Shown here piece by piece: positions 8,539 through 17,954 of a DNA stretch of 64,000 nt. This stretch comes from Clostridia bacterium. GTDB lineage: Bacteria > Bacillota > Clostridia > Christensenellales > Aristaeellaceae. Made by a program: the position numbers and the translations under genes. The stretch lies in the NCBI GenBank assembly GCA_017527065.1, contig JAFXQO010000025.1, positions 38,001-102,000 of the forward strand. Reading direction: 5' to 3'. Under the pieces are notes generated by a model. The model did not search any database and was not told the origin of the DNA. It saw only the letters and a list, made by a program, of their open reading frames with translations. Numbering within the stretch: position 1 is the first letter of the stretch; each line of letters starts with the position of its first letter.

Positions 8539-9708
8539 TTATTCGCGCCCGTTGAGGGGCTTCATGCGGGCGTATTTCGGCACAAAGGCGATCAGCGCCA
8601 GGCCGGAGATGCCCGCCATCAGCGCGAAGCCCATGCGGATGCCGCCCATGGCGCTGGCGACCAGGCCGCCGGCCAGTATGCCGAAGGCGCGGGCGACGCC
8701 GAAGCCCACCACGGCGATGAGCATCTGACCGCTGGCCTTGAGCTCGTCCGGGATGGTGTCGTTGATGTACTTGGACATGGACACGGTCATCACGATGAAG
8801 CCCCAGCTGTGCAGCAGCTGGCTGGCCATGGCCACGTAGGCGCTGCCCGTGGAGGCCAGTATGATCCACCTGAGGGTAAGCGCGCAGGCGGAGATGGACA
8901 TGAGCTTGCCCACGCCCAGCTTTTTATAGAGTTTGTCCGCGTTCAGAAGGAAGGGCACCTCGCTCACGGCCGAGATGAAATAGCACAGGCCCAGGAGGCC
9001 GTTGGTGCCGCCCGGCAGCGAGGTGAAGTGGATGGAGAAAAAGCTGTAGAAATAGCCCATGGTGAGCTGCAGGAGCATCATCAGCGTGAACAGGGCCGGC
9101 ATGTGCTTCATCTTCAGTATGGCGGTCATGTTCATCCGGCGGCCGGTGGCGGCCTGGTGCCCGGCGGTGGCGGGCAGCACGCGGGTGATAAACAGCGCGC
9201 CGATCAGCAGCGCCGACGTGCCGTACAGGATGAAATTCATGCGCTCCGGCGCGAGGAACTGGCCCCACAAAAGGTTCATCACCGCGAAGGACAGGCAGCC
9301 CATCAGCCGGATGGGGCCGAAGGGCTGGTTGCCCGGCGTGAGGGCTTCCAGAATGATCGAATCGCCGATCGGCTGGATGGAGGTGTACGCCGCGGAAAAG
9401 AGCACGCTGACCGGCAAAAGCCACCAGAAGGAACCGGAGACGCGGTACAGCAGCGCGATCGCCGCGCTGGCGGCGATGAGCGCGCGCAGCACGCTGTTGC
9501 GGGTTTTGGAGCGGTCGGCCGCCGCGCCCCAGAAGGGCTGCGCGAAAATCGAGATGATGGGCGTCGCCGCCAGGATGACGCTCAGCTGCGCCGTCGACAT
9601 GCCAACCGCCTCGTAATACTTGGAGACATAGCCCTGGTAAATGGCGTTCGCCATGTAATAAAAGGACAGGAACAGGCCGTATTGCCAGGGATAATCGCGC
9701 CGCTTCAT
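8539..9708 (-). CDS. MFS transporter (MFS_1-like / LacY-like)
   Basis: A 389-residue membrane protein with about twelve hydrophobic segments. The first loop holds the MFS signature region GAAADRSKTRN between helices 2 and 3. The N-terminal half resembles the nucleoside/sugar symporter branch (MFS_1_like). The substrate is unknown and there is no linked enzyme to suggest one. It is divergent from the solute-binding protein gene at 9825, and the 116-bp gap must hold both promoters. Confidence 0.88.
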   Translation of the reverse strand: MKRRDYPWQYGLFLSFYYMANAIYQGYVSKYYEAVGMSTAQLSVILAATPIISIFAQPFWGAAADRSKTRNSVLRALIAASAAIALLYRVSGSFWWLLPVSVLFSAAYTSIQPIGDSIILEALTPGNQPFGPIRLMGCLSFAVMNLLWGQFLAPERMNFILYGTSALLIGALFITRVLPATAGHQAATGRRMNMTAILKMKHMPALFTLMMLLQLTMGYFYSFFSIHFTSLPGGTNGLLGLCYFISAVSEVPFLLNADKLYKKLGVGKLMSISACALTLRWIILASTGSAYVAMASQLLHSWGFIVMTVSMSKYINDTIPDELKASGQMLIAVVGFGVARAFGILAGGLVASAMGGIRMGFALMAGISGLALIAFVPKYARMKPLNGRE

Positions 9709-9824
9709 CGTTCAGCCTCCCAACGCCGCAGTCATTATCTGCATTTTACCAGAATATTGTTGAGTTTAGTCGCACGATTTGAGGTTTTATGAAATAGTTT
9801 TGCGTGTGAAGGGGTGTTGGCGGC

Positions 9825-10934
9825 GTGAAGAAGGCGAGAGGGGCGATCCTCTGGGCGGCGCTGCTGGCCGTGGCGGCGCTGTCCTGCCTCGCGCCGGAGC
9901 GGCAGGCGGGGCTCCAGCGCGAGGCGCTGCTGCGGAGCCGCTACGGCGGCTGGGCGGGGGTGCTCAGGCTGTGGGTGTTCGAGGGCTGGGAGAGCGGCGG
10001 CTCCTTCGCCTCCTGGCTGAACGCCGCCGCGGCCGCGTTCGAGAAGGCGCATGCCGGCGTCTACATCCAGCTGACCGAGGTGGGCGAGGACGCGATGCGG
10101 GCTTTCGCCGGCGGCGCGGCCAGTCCGCCGGACATGATCCTCTTCCCGCCGGGCCTCCTGGAGAATCCGTCCTCGCTCCTCGCCCTGCCGGGCGACTGGG
10201 CCCTGCGCCCGGGGCTGGAGAGCTGCGGCGTCGTGGGGGAGACCCGCTACGCGCTGCCCGTGGCGATGGGCGCTTACGGCATCGTCTTCAACCGCGCCGC
10301 GCTGGACGGCCTGCCCGCCGACTGGAGCGCCCTGCCCGACGCGCCGGACCTTGCAGGATGCGAGGCCTGGCTGGACTGGCCGGCCGACGGGGTGTACCTT
10401 CGCTGGTCCCGGGCCATGGACGATCTGCTCGCGCCGTCTTTCCGGGAAGACGCGGCCCCGCAGGCCCCGCGCGCCGGAGAGGGGCTCGACCTGGGCCTGC
10501 CCGCGGCGGCGCTGCCCGACCGCCTCCCGGCGGACTTCGGCCAAAGCGCGTCGGTGTACGATCGCTTTGTGAACGGCGGGATCGCGGCCATGCCGGCGAC
10601 CCAGCGGGAGATCAGGCGGCTGCAGCTTCTCTCGGAGAGCGGGCGCGGCCCGGACTGGGCCGTAGCCCCGCGCGCCAGCGGCTATACGGACCAGGTGGCG
10701 CTGCTGGCTGTGACGGACTGCGGCAAGAGCGAACAGGCGGCGCGGCAGGCGCTGTGTCTGGATTTCGCGGCGCGGCTGGTGAGCGGGGAGACACAGCGGA
10801 ACCTCCGGAAGGCGGGGGCTTTTCCGGTGATCGACCTGCCGCCGGTCTACGCCGGCAGCGAGGGCATGGCGCAGCTGGAGGCGGGCCTTGCGGCGGTGGA
10901 GATCAGCCCCGCAGCGGCGTTCGGAGGGCAATAA
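9825..10934 (+). CDS. Orphan extracellular solute-binding protein
   Basis: A 369-residue protein resembling ABC sugar-type solute-binding proteins: the block LRLWVFEGWESGGSF is followed by a helix ending FEKAHAGVYIQLTEV, and MILFP and AVAPRASGYTD occur later. A hydrophobic N-terminus (residues 7-20) ends in ALSC, a weak lipobox. It starts with GTG after AAGGGGTG. No permease or ATPase gene is adjacent, so the ligand and partner are unknown, and a sensing role is possible. Codon usage is very GC rich. Confidence 0.75.
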   Translation: MKKARGAILWAALLAVAALSCLAPERQAGLQREALLRSRYGGWAGVLRLWVFEGWESGGSFASWLNAAAAAFEKAHAGVYIQLTEVGEDAMRAFAGGAASPPDMILFPPGLLENPSSLLALPGDWALRPGLESCGVVGETRYALPVAMGAYGIVFNRAALDGLPADWSALPDAPDLAGCEAWLDWPADGVYLRWSRAMDDLLAPSFREDAAPQAPRAGEGLDLGLPAAALPDRLPADFGQSASVYDRFVNGGIAAMPATQREIRRLQLLSESGRGPDWAVAPRASGYTDQVALLAVTDCGKSEQAARQALCLDFAARLVSGETQRNLRKAGAFPVIDLPPVYAGSEGMAQLEAGLAAVEISPAAAFGGQ

Positions 10935-10959
10935 AAACCCGCGGACCTGGATCCGCGGG
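10933..10959. terminator. Convergent terminator
   Basis: A stem CCCGCGGA/TCCGCGGG lies between the solute-binding protein gene and the end of the amino acid ABC operon. On the minus strand it is followed by TTTTTA, whose complement overlaps the stop codon of the plus-strand gene. Confidence 0.8.
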
Positions 10960-10979
10960 GATGCGCGTGGGGCGGCCGG

Positions 10980-11722
<743 letters not shown>

Positions 11723-11726
<4 letters not shown>

Positions 11727-12397
11727 TTGACCGTTCCTCCATAGCTCGCCAGCTTCTTTTCCCCGCGCCGCTGCAGCCAGGTGAGCAGCGTGCAGAACGC
11801 CAGATAGATCAGCGCGACCTCGCTGTACAGGCCCAGCGACTCGTATACGCGCCCGTTGATGACCTGCGCCTGGCGGAACATCTCCATCACCGTGATGGTG
11901 GCCGCCATGCTGGTGCCCTTCAGCATGGAGATGAGCGAGTTTGACAGCGCCGGGAAGGCCGTGCGGAAGGCCTGCGGAAGCACCACGTGGATCATGATCT
12001 GCAGGTAGTTGAGCCGCACGCAGTAGCCGGCCTCCACCTGCCCCACGGACACGCTCTCCAGCGCGCCGCGCATGGTCTCGGCCATGTAGGCGCCCTCGTT
12101 GAAGCCGAACACCAGCACGGCGGAGGTGTAGGCGTTCAGCTTGATGCCGGCGCTGGGCAGGCCGTAGAACACCAGGTACAGCTGAACCAGCAGCGGCGTG
12201 CCGCGGATGATCCAGATGTAGAAGCGGCAGATCTGCCGGAGCACCTTCACGTCGGCGTATTGGATCAGCGCCACGATCACGGCGATGAACAGCGCCAGGA
12301 TGAAGGACACGGCCGTCAGTGGCAGCGTCACCTTAACGCCGTATTCCAGCAGCTTGGGGAAGGAGTCCGCCAGGATTTTCCATAAACGCTCATTCAT
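11723..12397 (-). CDS. Polar amino acid ABC transporter, permease
   Basis: A 224-residue HisM/GlnP-family membrane protein with about five transmembrane segments. The blocks IIRGTPLLVQLYLVFYGLP and FNEGAYMAETMRGALESV are the hallmarks of this permease family; the second is the EAA loop that docks the ATPase. It overlaps the genes on both sides by four bases. It forms the transport channel with the ATPase and the binding protein encoded at 13869-14675. Confidence 0.96.
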
Positions 12398-13800
12398 GCG
12401 GGATTGTCATCCTTTACACAGGTTTCTTCCATCAGCCGAAGCAGCACGCGCACGCCCTGCAGCCAGGCCCTGACTGAGATGCGCTCGTTGGTGCCGTGCA
12501 CGCCTTCGGCGGAGACGTCTTCCTCCTCCAGGAAGGGGCCGAAGCGCATCACGCAGCGGCTCAGCGGCTCATACTGCCGCGCGTCGGTGGCCCCGCGGTT
12601 CTGGGCGGGAATGAACACCAGCCGGTCGAAGTAATGCCTCAGCACGCGCGTGAGCGCCTTGAAGCCCCAGGCGTCGATGTCGGAGGGCGTGGAGGCGGCG
12701 ATCTGCTGAGCCCAGTCCAGCTCGACGCCCTCGCCGACCAGCGCCCGGCAGTGGGCCAGCACCGATTCGGGCGTGTCGCCGGGGATCAGGCGGAAGTTGA
12801 TGATGGCCTCCATGTCCTGGGGCATCACGTTGCCCGCCGGCGCGCCGCCGGAGATCATCGTGGGCGCGGCCGTGGTCTGGACCAGGTGGTAGAGGCTCTC
12901 GCGCCCCAGGAACCAGCCGAGGAGCTCGGCCTCGTGGGCGTCGGGGTCTTGCGCCCAGGTCTTCATGGGCTCCTCGGTCATCAGCGGGGCGAGGACGCGC
13001 AGGCTGCGGCGCACGGAATCGGACAGACGCGGCGCGGGCAGGTTGTGGACGATGGCGGAGATGGCGTCCGAGAGCCGGCCCAGGGAGGTGCCGCGGAAGG
13101 GATTCGAGCTGTGCCCGCCGGTGGATCTCACCCGCAGCCGCAGGTCGCCATAGCCCTTTTCATACAGGCCCACGGCGCAGGTCATCTCGCCCGGCGCGCC
13201 CCAGTCCGCCGCGTCCACCACGTCGCCCGCGCCCTCGTCCAGCACGAAGGCCAGGCGCACGCCCCGCTCTTTCAGCGCCTTCACGATGGCCATGGCCCCG
13301 GTGGAGCAGGTCTCCTCGTCCTCGCCGAAGGCCAGGTAAACCGTGCGCCGGAAGGAAGCGCCCCGGGCCAGCAGGTACTCCGCGCTCTCCAGTTCGCCCA
13401 CGAGCATCTGCTTGATGTCCATCGCGCCCCGGCCCCAGATATAGCCGCCGCTCACGTCGCCGGAGAAGGGGCCATGGAGCCAGTTGCCCTCCGTGCCCGG
13501 CACCACGGGCACTACGTCCTGGTGGGCCATGAACAGGGCCGGCTCCAGGGACGGGTCATCGCCGGGCAGCGTGATGAGCAGGCTGTGGCCGATGGTCTCC
13601 CACACGCCCCGCGCCGCCACATGCGGGTAGCTTTTGCGCAGGTACGCCTGCATGCGCTCGAAGGCGCCGTAATCGACGCGGCCGGTGTCAACGTAGCTGA
13701 CGGTGGGGAAGGTCAGCGCGCCGGAGAGCCGGGCGACGGCGGCTTCGGCGGGAAAATCCGGGTAATCGGTTTCATTCAGGAACAGATCAGCGTTTTTCAT
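12394..13800 (-). CDS. M20-family metallopeptidase (PM20D1-like)
   Basis: A 468-residue zinc amidohydrolase. The M20 signatures are visible: PALFMAHQDVVPVVPGT (first metal His and Asp), WGRGAMDIKQ (bridging Asp) and FGEDEETCS (catalytic Glu pair). The closest pattern is the carboxypeptidase S/PM20D1 group, which hydrolyses N-acyl or dipeptide bonds. It sits inside the amino acid ABC operon between binding protein and permease, suggesting that it releases the amino acid the transporter imports. The start at 13800 was chosen because the upstream ATG lies in a hairpin loop; its ribosome site is weak. Confidence 0.9.
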   Translation of the reverse strand: MKNADLFLNETDYPDFPAEAAVARLSGALTFPTVSYVDTGRVDYGAFERMQAYLRKSYPHVAARGVWETIGHSLLITLPGDDPSLEPALFMAHQDVVPVVPGTEGNWLHGPFSGDVSGGYIWGRGAMDIKQMLVGELESAEYLLARGASFRRTVYLAFGEDEETCSTGAMAIVKALKERGVRLAFVLDEGAGDVVDAADWGAPGEMTCAVGLYEKGYGDLRLRVRSTGGHSSNPFRGTSLGRLSDAISAIVHNLPAPRLSDSVRRSLRVLAPLMTEEPMKTWAQDPDAHEAELLGWFLGRESLYHLVQTTAAPTMISGGAPAGNVMPQDMEAIINFRLIPGDTPESVLAHCRALVGEGVELDWAQQIAASTPSDIDAWGFKALTRVLRHYFDRLVFIPAQNRGATDARQYEPLSRCVMRFGPFLEEEDVSAEGVHGTNERISVRAWLQGVRVLLRLMEETCVKDDNPA

Positions 13801-13815
13801 CGAAACACCATCAAA

Positions 13816-13845
13816 GCCACAGGGGCATATATACACCCCTGTGGC
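13816..13845 (-). promoter_or_regulatory. Intra-operon hairpin after the binding-protein gene
   Basis: A perfect 10-bp stem, GCCACAGGGG paired with CCCCTGTGGC, with a 10-base loop, sits between the solute-binding protein stop and the peptidase start. There is no run of T after it. Such elements usually protect or partly terminate the message so that the binding protein is made in excess over the permease and ATPase. Confidence 0.7.
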
Positions 13846-13868
13846 GTCGTTCGGTTGTTTGAAGCGTT

Positions 13869-14675
13869 TTATTCGGCGGCGGCTTCCAGCTCGTCGTCGG
13901 ACTTGGTCATGTCGAGGCCGAAGTACTTGACGGAAATTTCGGCGAGCGTGCCGTCCTCCCGGGCCTGCTGGAGGATGTCGTTGATGGCGGCGATGAGCGT
14001 GTCGGTGTCCTCAGCCTTGCGCACCGGATAGGCGACCGGATCGCCGGCCAGGATCTGGACGACCTTGATCTTGGCGTCCGGATGCTGGGTCAGGTAGTCT
14101 TCGACGGACACCTGCGCGTTGATCGTGGCGTCCACGCGGCCCTGCTCCAGGAGAGCCATGGTCTCGCCCAGGGTGGAGACGTAGGTCACGGTCGCGCCGT
14201 TCTCCTCGGCGATCTGCGCGTAGGTGGAGGAGGGGGAGTTGGCGGTGGTGCGGCCCTTCAGGTCTTCCACGGTCTTGATGTCCTCATTGTCCGAGGCGAC
14301 GACCAGCACCTTGTGGGTGTAGACATAGGGGGTGGAGAAGGAATACTTTTCCGCGCGGGTTTCGGTGTAGCCCACGCCGTTGCAGGCGATGTCGAAGCGG
14401 CCGGAATCGACGCCGGCGAGGATGGAATCCCAGTCGGTCTCCTGGAACTCGGGCTCGACGCCCAGGCCATGGGCGATCAGCGTGCCGATTTCGATGTCCA
14501 GGCCGACCAGCTTGTCGTCCTCATCGTGATAGGTCCAGGGCGACCAGTTGCCCTCCGTTGCGATGATGATGGTGCCGCGCGCCTGGATCTCGGCCAGGAG
14601 GTCTCCCTCGGCGAAGGCGGAGGACGCCAGCATCATGACGACGAGCAGGACGAGGATTGTTTTGACTGTTTTCAT
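13869..14675 (-). CDS. Polar amino acid ABC transporter, solute-binding protein
   Basis: A 268-residue periplasmic-binding-protein-like (SBP_bac_3) protein. It has a signal peptide with hydrophobic core ILVLLVVMMLASSAFA and probable cleavage after AFA. There is no lipobox cysteine, which is unusual for a Gram-positive binding protein. Typical blocks are IIIATEGNWSPWTY, GLDIEIG and FDIACNGVGYTETRAEKYSFS. It is the first gene of the four-gene amino acid operon, preceded by GGGAGG; the frame extends 30 codons further upstream without a ribosome site. Confidence 0.94.
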   Translation of the reverse strand: MKTVKTILVLLVVMMLASSAFAEGDLLAEIQARGTIIIATEGNWSPWTYHDEDDKLVGLDIEIGTLIAHGLGVEPEFQETDWDSILAGVDSGRFDIACNGVGYTETRAEKYSFSTPYVYTHKVLVVASDNEDIKTVEDLKGRTTANSPSSTYAQIAEENGATVTYVSTLGETMALLEQGRVDATINAQVSVEDYLTQHPDAKIKVVQILAGDPVAYPVRKAEDTDTLIAAINDILQQAREDGTLAEISVKYFGLDMTKSDDELEAAAE

Positions 14676-14862
14676 GGATCGAGCCTCCCTTTTTTGCCGG
14701 AATAGGGCGTTGATTTTTCGCGGTCTCAGGAACCGCTTTTCCGAAGGATGATACCAGCCTAACATATTCCATGAATAAAGTCAATGGTGTGAAACGGCTA
14801 TAAAATGTTAATCATGTATGGCAATTCCGCGCATTTTTTTGCGCATTTTTCACGCCTATAGA

Positions 14863-14891
14863 TTTACATCGGTTTGATTCATTGGTATAAT
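14863..14891 (+). promoter_or_regulatory. Sigma-A promoter of the nitroreductase gene
   Basis: TTTACA, 17 bases, TATAAT. It ends about 38 bases before the start codon of the nitroreductase gene. Confidence 0.85.
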
Positions 14892-14929
14892 CAATACCGG
14901 CATACAATCATAATGAGGAGGCGACATAA

Positions 14930-15523
14930 ATGGACGCAATGACAGCCGTTATGACCCGAAGGAGCACCCGCAGGATGAAGCCCAATCCCCTGCCGCGCCG
15001 CCTTGTGGAGCAGGTGATCGAGGCGGGGCGCGCGGCCCCGAGCGGCGGCAACAGCCAGACCACGCGCTTTATCGTGATCGAGCGGAAGGCGGCGCTTTCG
15101 GCGCTGGCCGTTCTGGTCGAGCGGGCCTTCGCCGCCATGGCGCTTGAACCGGGGCTGTACCGCTCGCTGCGGCATTCCATCGAGGCCTCGAAGAAGGGCG
15201 GCTACGTGTTCCACTACGGCGCGCCGGTGCTCATTGTGACGGCCAACAAGGCGGCTTACGGCAACGCCATGGCGGACAGCGCCTGCGCGCTGGAGAACAT
15301 GATGATCGCGGCCAACGCGCTGGACCTGGGCAGCTGCTGGATCAACCAGCTGCACTGGCTGACCGACGATCCGTCCGTGCGCGCGTACCTCGAGGGCCTC
15401 GGCCTTGAGAAGGACGAGACCGTGACCGGCGGGCTCATCCTCGGCTGGCCCGACACGGAGGATGGCCTGCCGCCCCGCGCGCCGCTGCCGCGCACCGGCA
15501 ATCCCGTGGTGTGGGTCGAGTGA
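14930..15523 (+). CDS. Nitroreductase-family flavoprotein
   Basis: A 197-residue FMN-dependent nitroreductase-like protein. The start TRRSTRRMKPNPLP and AGRAAPSGGNSQTTRF are the conserved FMN phosphate-binding segments, and GSCWINQLHW and GLILGWP lie in the C-terminal half. The middle carries a short insertion around residues 55-95 that is common in the clostridial subgroup. It is a cytoplasmic NAD(P)H oxidoreductase of unknown substrate. It has a strong GAGGAGG site and its own promoter. Confidence 0.92.
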   Translation: MDAMTAVMTRRSTRRMKPNPLPRRLVEQVIEAGRAAPSGGNSQTTRFIVIERKAALSALAVLVERAFAAMALEPGLYRSLRHSIEASKKGGYVFHYGAPVLIVTANKAAYGNAMADSACALENMMIAANALDLGSCWINQLHWLTDDPSVRAYLEGLGLEKDETVTGGLILGWPDTEDGLPPRAPLPRTGNPVVWVE

Positions 15524-15525
15524 GG

Positions 15526-16878
15526 TCAGCGCGTGAGCTTTCGGATCCAGCGGTAGCTGTTCACCTCGAACACCGCCACGATGCACTTGACCACCTGGTC
15601 GCTCTTGAGGAACAGGAACACCCAAACCGGGGCCAGACGCCACACATAGGCCGCCAGCAGCGAGAAGGTGATCACCATGCCCCATTGGAAGATGAGGTCG
15701 TTGTAGAACACGAAGTTGGTGTTGCCGCCGCCGCGCACGATGCCGGTGAGGCAGGGGGCCTGGTAGCAGGAGCCGATGGAAGTAAGCGAAAGCACGGTCA
15801 TGAACTGCCGCGCCAGACCCCGCGTTCCGGGCGCGACGTTGTAGAAGCTGACGATGGGCTCCTTCAGCAGGAAGATCAGCCCGCCGGTGATCAGGCCGAA
15901 GCCCAGGAACAGGCACTGCAGCGTGACCACATATTCGCGCAGGCGCGAGTGGTCGCCGCTGCCCACCACCTTGCCGATGAAAACCGACGAGGCGCTGCCC
16001 GAGCCGTAGCTCACCACCATGATCACCGAGAACAGCGACACGGCGATGCTGTTCGCCGCCACGGCCGCGCCGCCCAGGTGGCCCAGGATGCTGGTCTGTA
16101 TGAACTGGGCGATGCCCCAGGACAGGCCGGAGAGGATCACCGGCGTGGCCACGCGCACGTAGTCCTTCGTGAGCAGGCGGTCGCCCCGCAGCAGCTCGCC
16201 CGGCTTCATGCGCAGCTTTTTGTCGATCCTGAGGGCGTAGAAAAGCGTCACGCCCAATTCGCACCCGCGGGCGATCAGCGTGGCGAGGGCCGCGCCCTGC
16301 ACGCCCAGGCAGGGCAGGCCGAGCCGGCCGAAGATCAGCCCGTAATTCAGCGCGATGTTGACCACCAGCGCCATGACCGACACCGCCATGCCGATGCGCA
16401 CGTTCTCGACCGAGCGCATGGTGGCCAGCAGCACCGTCGTGGCCGCGTAGAACAGATACGACACGCACACGATGCGCATGTACTTTACGCCCTCGCTCAC
16501 GATGGGCTCCTCGCGGCTCAATAGCCGCAGGATCGGCGCGGGCAGGATCAGGCCGGCCAGCATGAACAGCGCCCCCACGGCCAGCGCCACCTTGAGGCCG
16601 ATGCCGTTGATGCGGGGGATGGGCGCGCGGTCGCGCTTGCCCCAGTACTGGGAGGCGAGCACCACCACGCCCTCGCCCACGCCGGAGACGATCATCTGCA
16701 GCAGGAACTGCACCTGGTTGGCCAGCGCCACGCCCGAGAGCGCCTCTTCGCTCCAGCGCCCCAGCATGATGTTGTCCGCCAGGTTGACGCTGTACACGAT
16801 CAGGTTTTGCAGCGCGATGAACACAAGCAGCGAGAAAAACTGCCTGTAGAACGACTTGTCCTTTGTGATGTGGGCCAT
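15526..16878 (-). CDS. MATE-family efflux protein
   Basis: A 450-residue multidrug and toxin extrusion-type antiporter with about twelve membrane segments. The N-terminal block LVFIALQNLIVYSVNLADNI, GRWSEEALSGVALANQV and the repeat at about residue 240 (GLSWGIAQFIQTSILGHLG) are family features. The cargo is unknown. It converges on the nitroreductase gene with only two bases between the stop codons, so termination must occur inside one gene or the other. Confidence 0.93.
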   Translation of the reverse strand: MAHITKDKSFYRQFFSLLVFIALQNLIVYSVNLADNIMLGRWSEEALSGVALANQVQFLLQMIVSGVGEGVVVLASQYWGKRDRAPIPRINGIGLKVALAVGALFMLAGLILPAPILRLLSREEPIVSEGVKYMRIVCVSYLFYAATTVLLATMRSVENVRIGMAVSVMALVVNIALNYGLIFGRLGLPCLGVQGAALATLIARGCELGVTLFYALRIDKKLRMKPGELLRGDRLLTKDYVRVATPVILSGLSWGIAQFIQTSILGHLGGAAVAANSIAVSLFSVIMVVSYGSGSASSVFIGKVVGSGDHSRLREYVVTLQCLFLGFGLITGGLIFLLKEPIVSFYNVAPGTRGLARQFMTVLSLTSIGSCYQAPCLTGIVRGGGNTNFVFYNDLIFQWGMVITFSLLAAYVWRLAPVWVFLFLKSDQVVKCIVAVFEVNSYRWIRKLTR

Positions 16879-16911
16879 GTCCTTTTCTCCGCTCTCTGGC
16901 CGGTTCGCCGC

Positions 16912-17910
16912 TCAGCAGATTTTGAGCAGCATGGTGTGCTGTTCGTCCATTTCGACCACCAGCAGACCCTCTTTTTCCAGCGCCTTCATGATGTCGCTGA
17001 ATTTCTTGAAGCCGATCTGCCGCTCCTCGAAGCTGGGGTAGTCGGCCTGGATCTCCGCCTTCAATATGGACGGATTGACGCGCTCGAAGCCGTTCTCCTT
17101 GAAGCGGTTCAGCGCCTCGCGGAAGGCGGGCAGCCAGTTGCTGCGGGTCAGCTGCGGCGCGCTGCTCTCGGCGGCCGCGTTCACGCCGATCATCAGCGAG
17201 GAGGACTCCGTCCAGGCCCGCAGCTCGCTGGTGTCCTTCACGATGAGCTGGATGAACCGCCCGAAGGTGGAACAGCCGTAGTTGCGCTCGTTGAAGTCCG
17301 GGTGCAGGCGCATCAGCGTGTCCTTGAGCGTGCTGGCGTACATCTGGTCCTCGTCCTGATCCTGCAGGATGGTGATCACCAGCTTGCGCATCTCGTCCAG
17401 CGACAGGTCCGCGCCGTGGTCGGCGTCCTGCTCCTGGGCGGGGCGGGCGGTCTTCTTCGGCTTGCTCGCCGTCGCCACCGATTCCAGGAAGATGAACTCG
17501 TTGCACGCCTTGATGAATATGCCGCTGGCCACTTCGCTGCGCGAGATGCCCAGCACGTGTTTGCCCATCGCCTTGAGCCGGCCCACCAGCGGCATGTAGT
17601 CGCTGTCGCCGGAGACGATGCAGAAGCTGTCGATCAGGGGATTGGTGTAGGCCACCTCCATGGCGTCGATGACCAGCTGGATGTCCAGGTTGTTCTTCTG
17701 GTTTTTTCCGTAGCGCAGCGACGGCACCACGGAGAACGTGTTCGACAGCAGGCATTCCTTGAGGTTCGAGTAGCGGTCGGTGTAGCCGTACACCTTGCCC
17801 AGCAGTATGTCGCCGCGAATCTTGACTTTTTCAATGATGTTGTTCAGCATCGATTCCTTCGCGCCTGCGTTTTCCAGGTCGACGAAGACCGCGAAATTTG
17901 TTGTTCCCAC
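16912..17910 (-). CDS. NYN-domain nuclease-like protein with two OST-HTH/LOTUS domains
   Basis: A 332-residue protein of the LabA/DUF88 group. Residues 1-140 form a NYN (PIN-like) domain: AVFVDLENAG, DIQLVIDAMEVAY and IVSGDSDYMPLVGRLKAMGK supply the acidic residues expected of a metal-dependent RNase. Two OST-HTH/LOTUS-like RNA-binding modules follow, near residues 175-250 and 265-330 (FNERNYGCSTFGRFIQL and FEERQIGFKKFSDIMKALEKEG). It starts with GTG after AAGGAG. The biological target is unknown; RNA binding or turnover is inferred from the domains. Confidence 0.9.
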   Translation of the reverse strand: MGTTNFAVFVDLENAGAKESMLNNIIEKVKIRGDILLGKVYGYTDRYSNLKECLLSNTFSVVPSLRYGKNQKNNLDIQLVIDAMEVAYTNPLIDSFCIVSGDSDYMPLVGRLKAMGKHVLGISRSEVASGIFIKACNEFIFLESVATASKPKKTARPAQEQDADHGADLSLDEMRKLVITILQDQDEDQMYASTLKDTLMRLHPDFNERNYGCSTFGRFIQLIVKDTSELRAWTESSSLMIGVNAAAESSAPQLTRSNWLPAFREALNRFKENGFERVNPSILKAEIQADYPSFEERQIGFKKFSDIMKALEKEGLLVVEMDEQHTMLLKIC

Positions 17911-17954
17911 AGATATTACTCCTTATTTGCGTCAAATGAATGGCATTTTCTTCT

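Noticed and set aside
14891-17755. 954-codon minus-strand frame
   Set aside because: It is a shadow of the MATE gene in the wrong frame and of the opposite-strand nitroreductase; the sequence is low in complexity with no domains.
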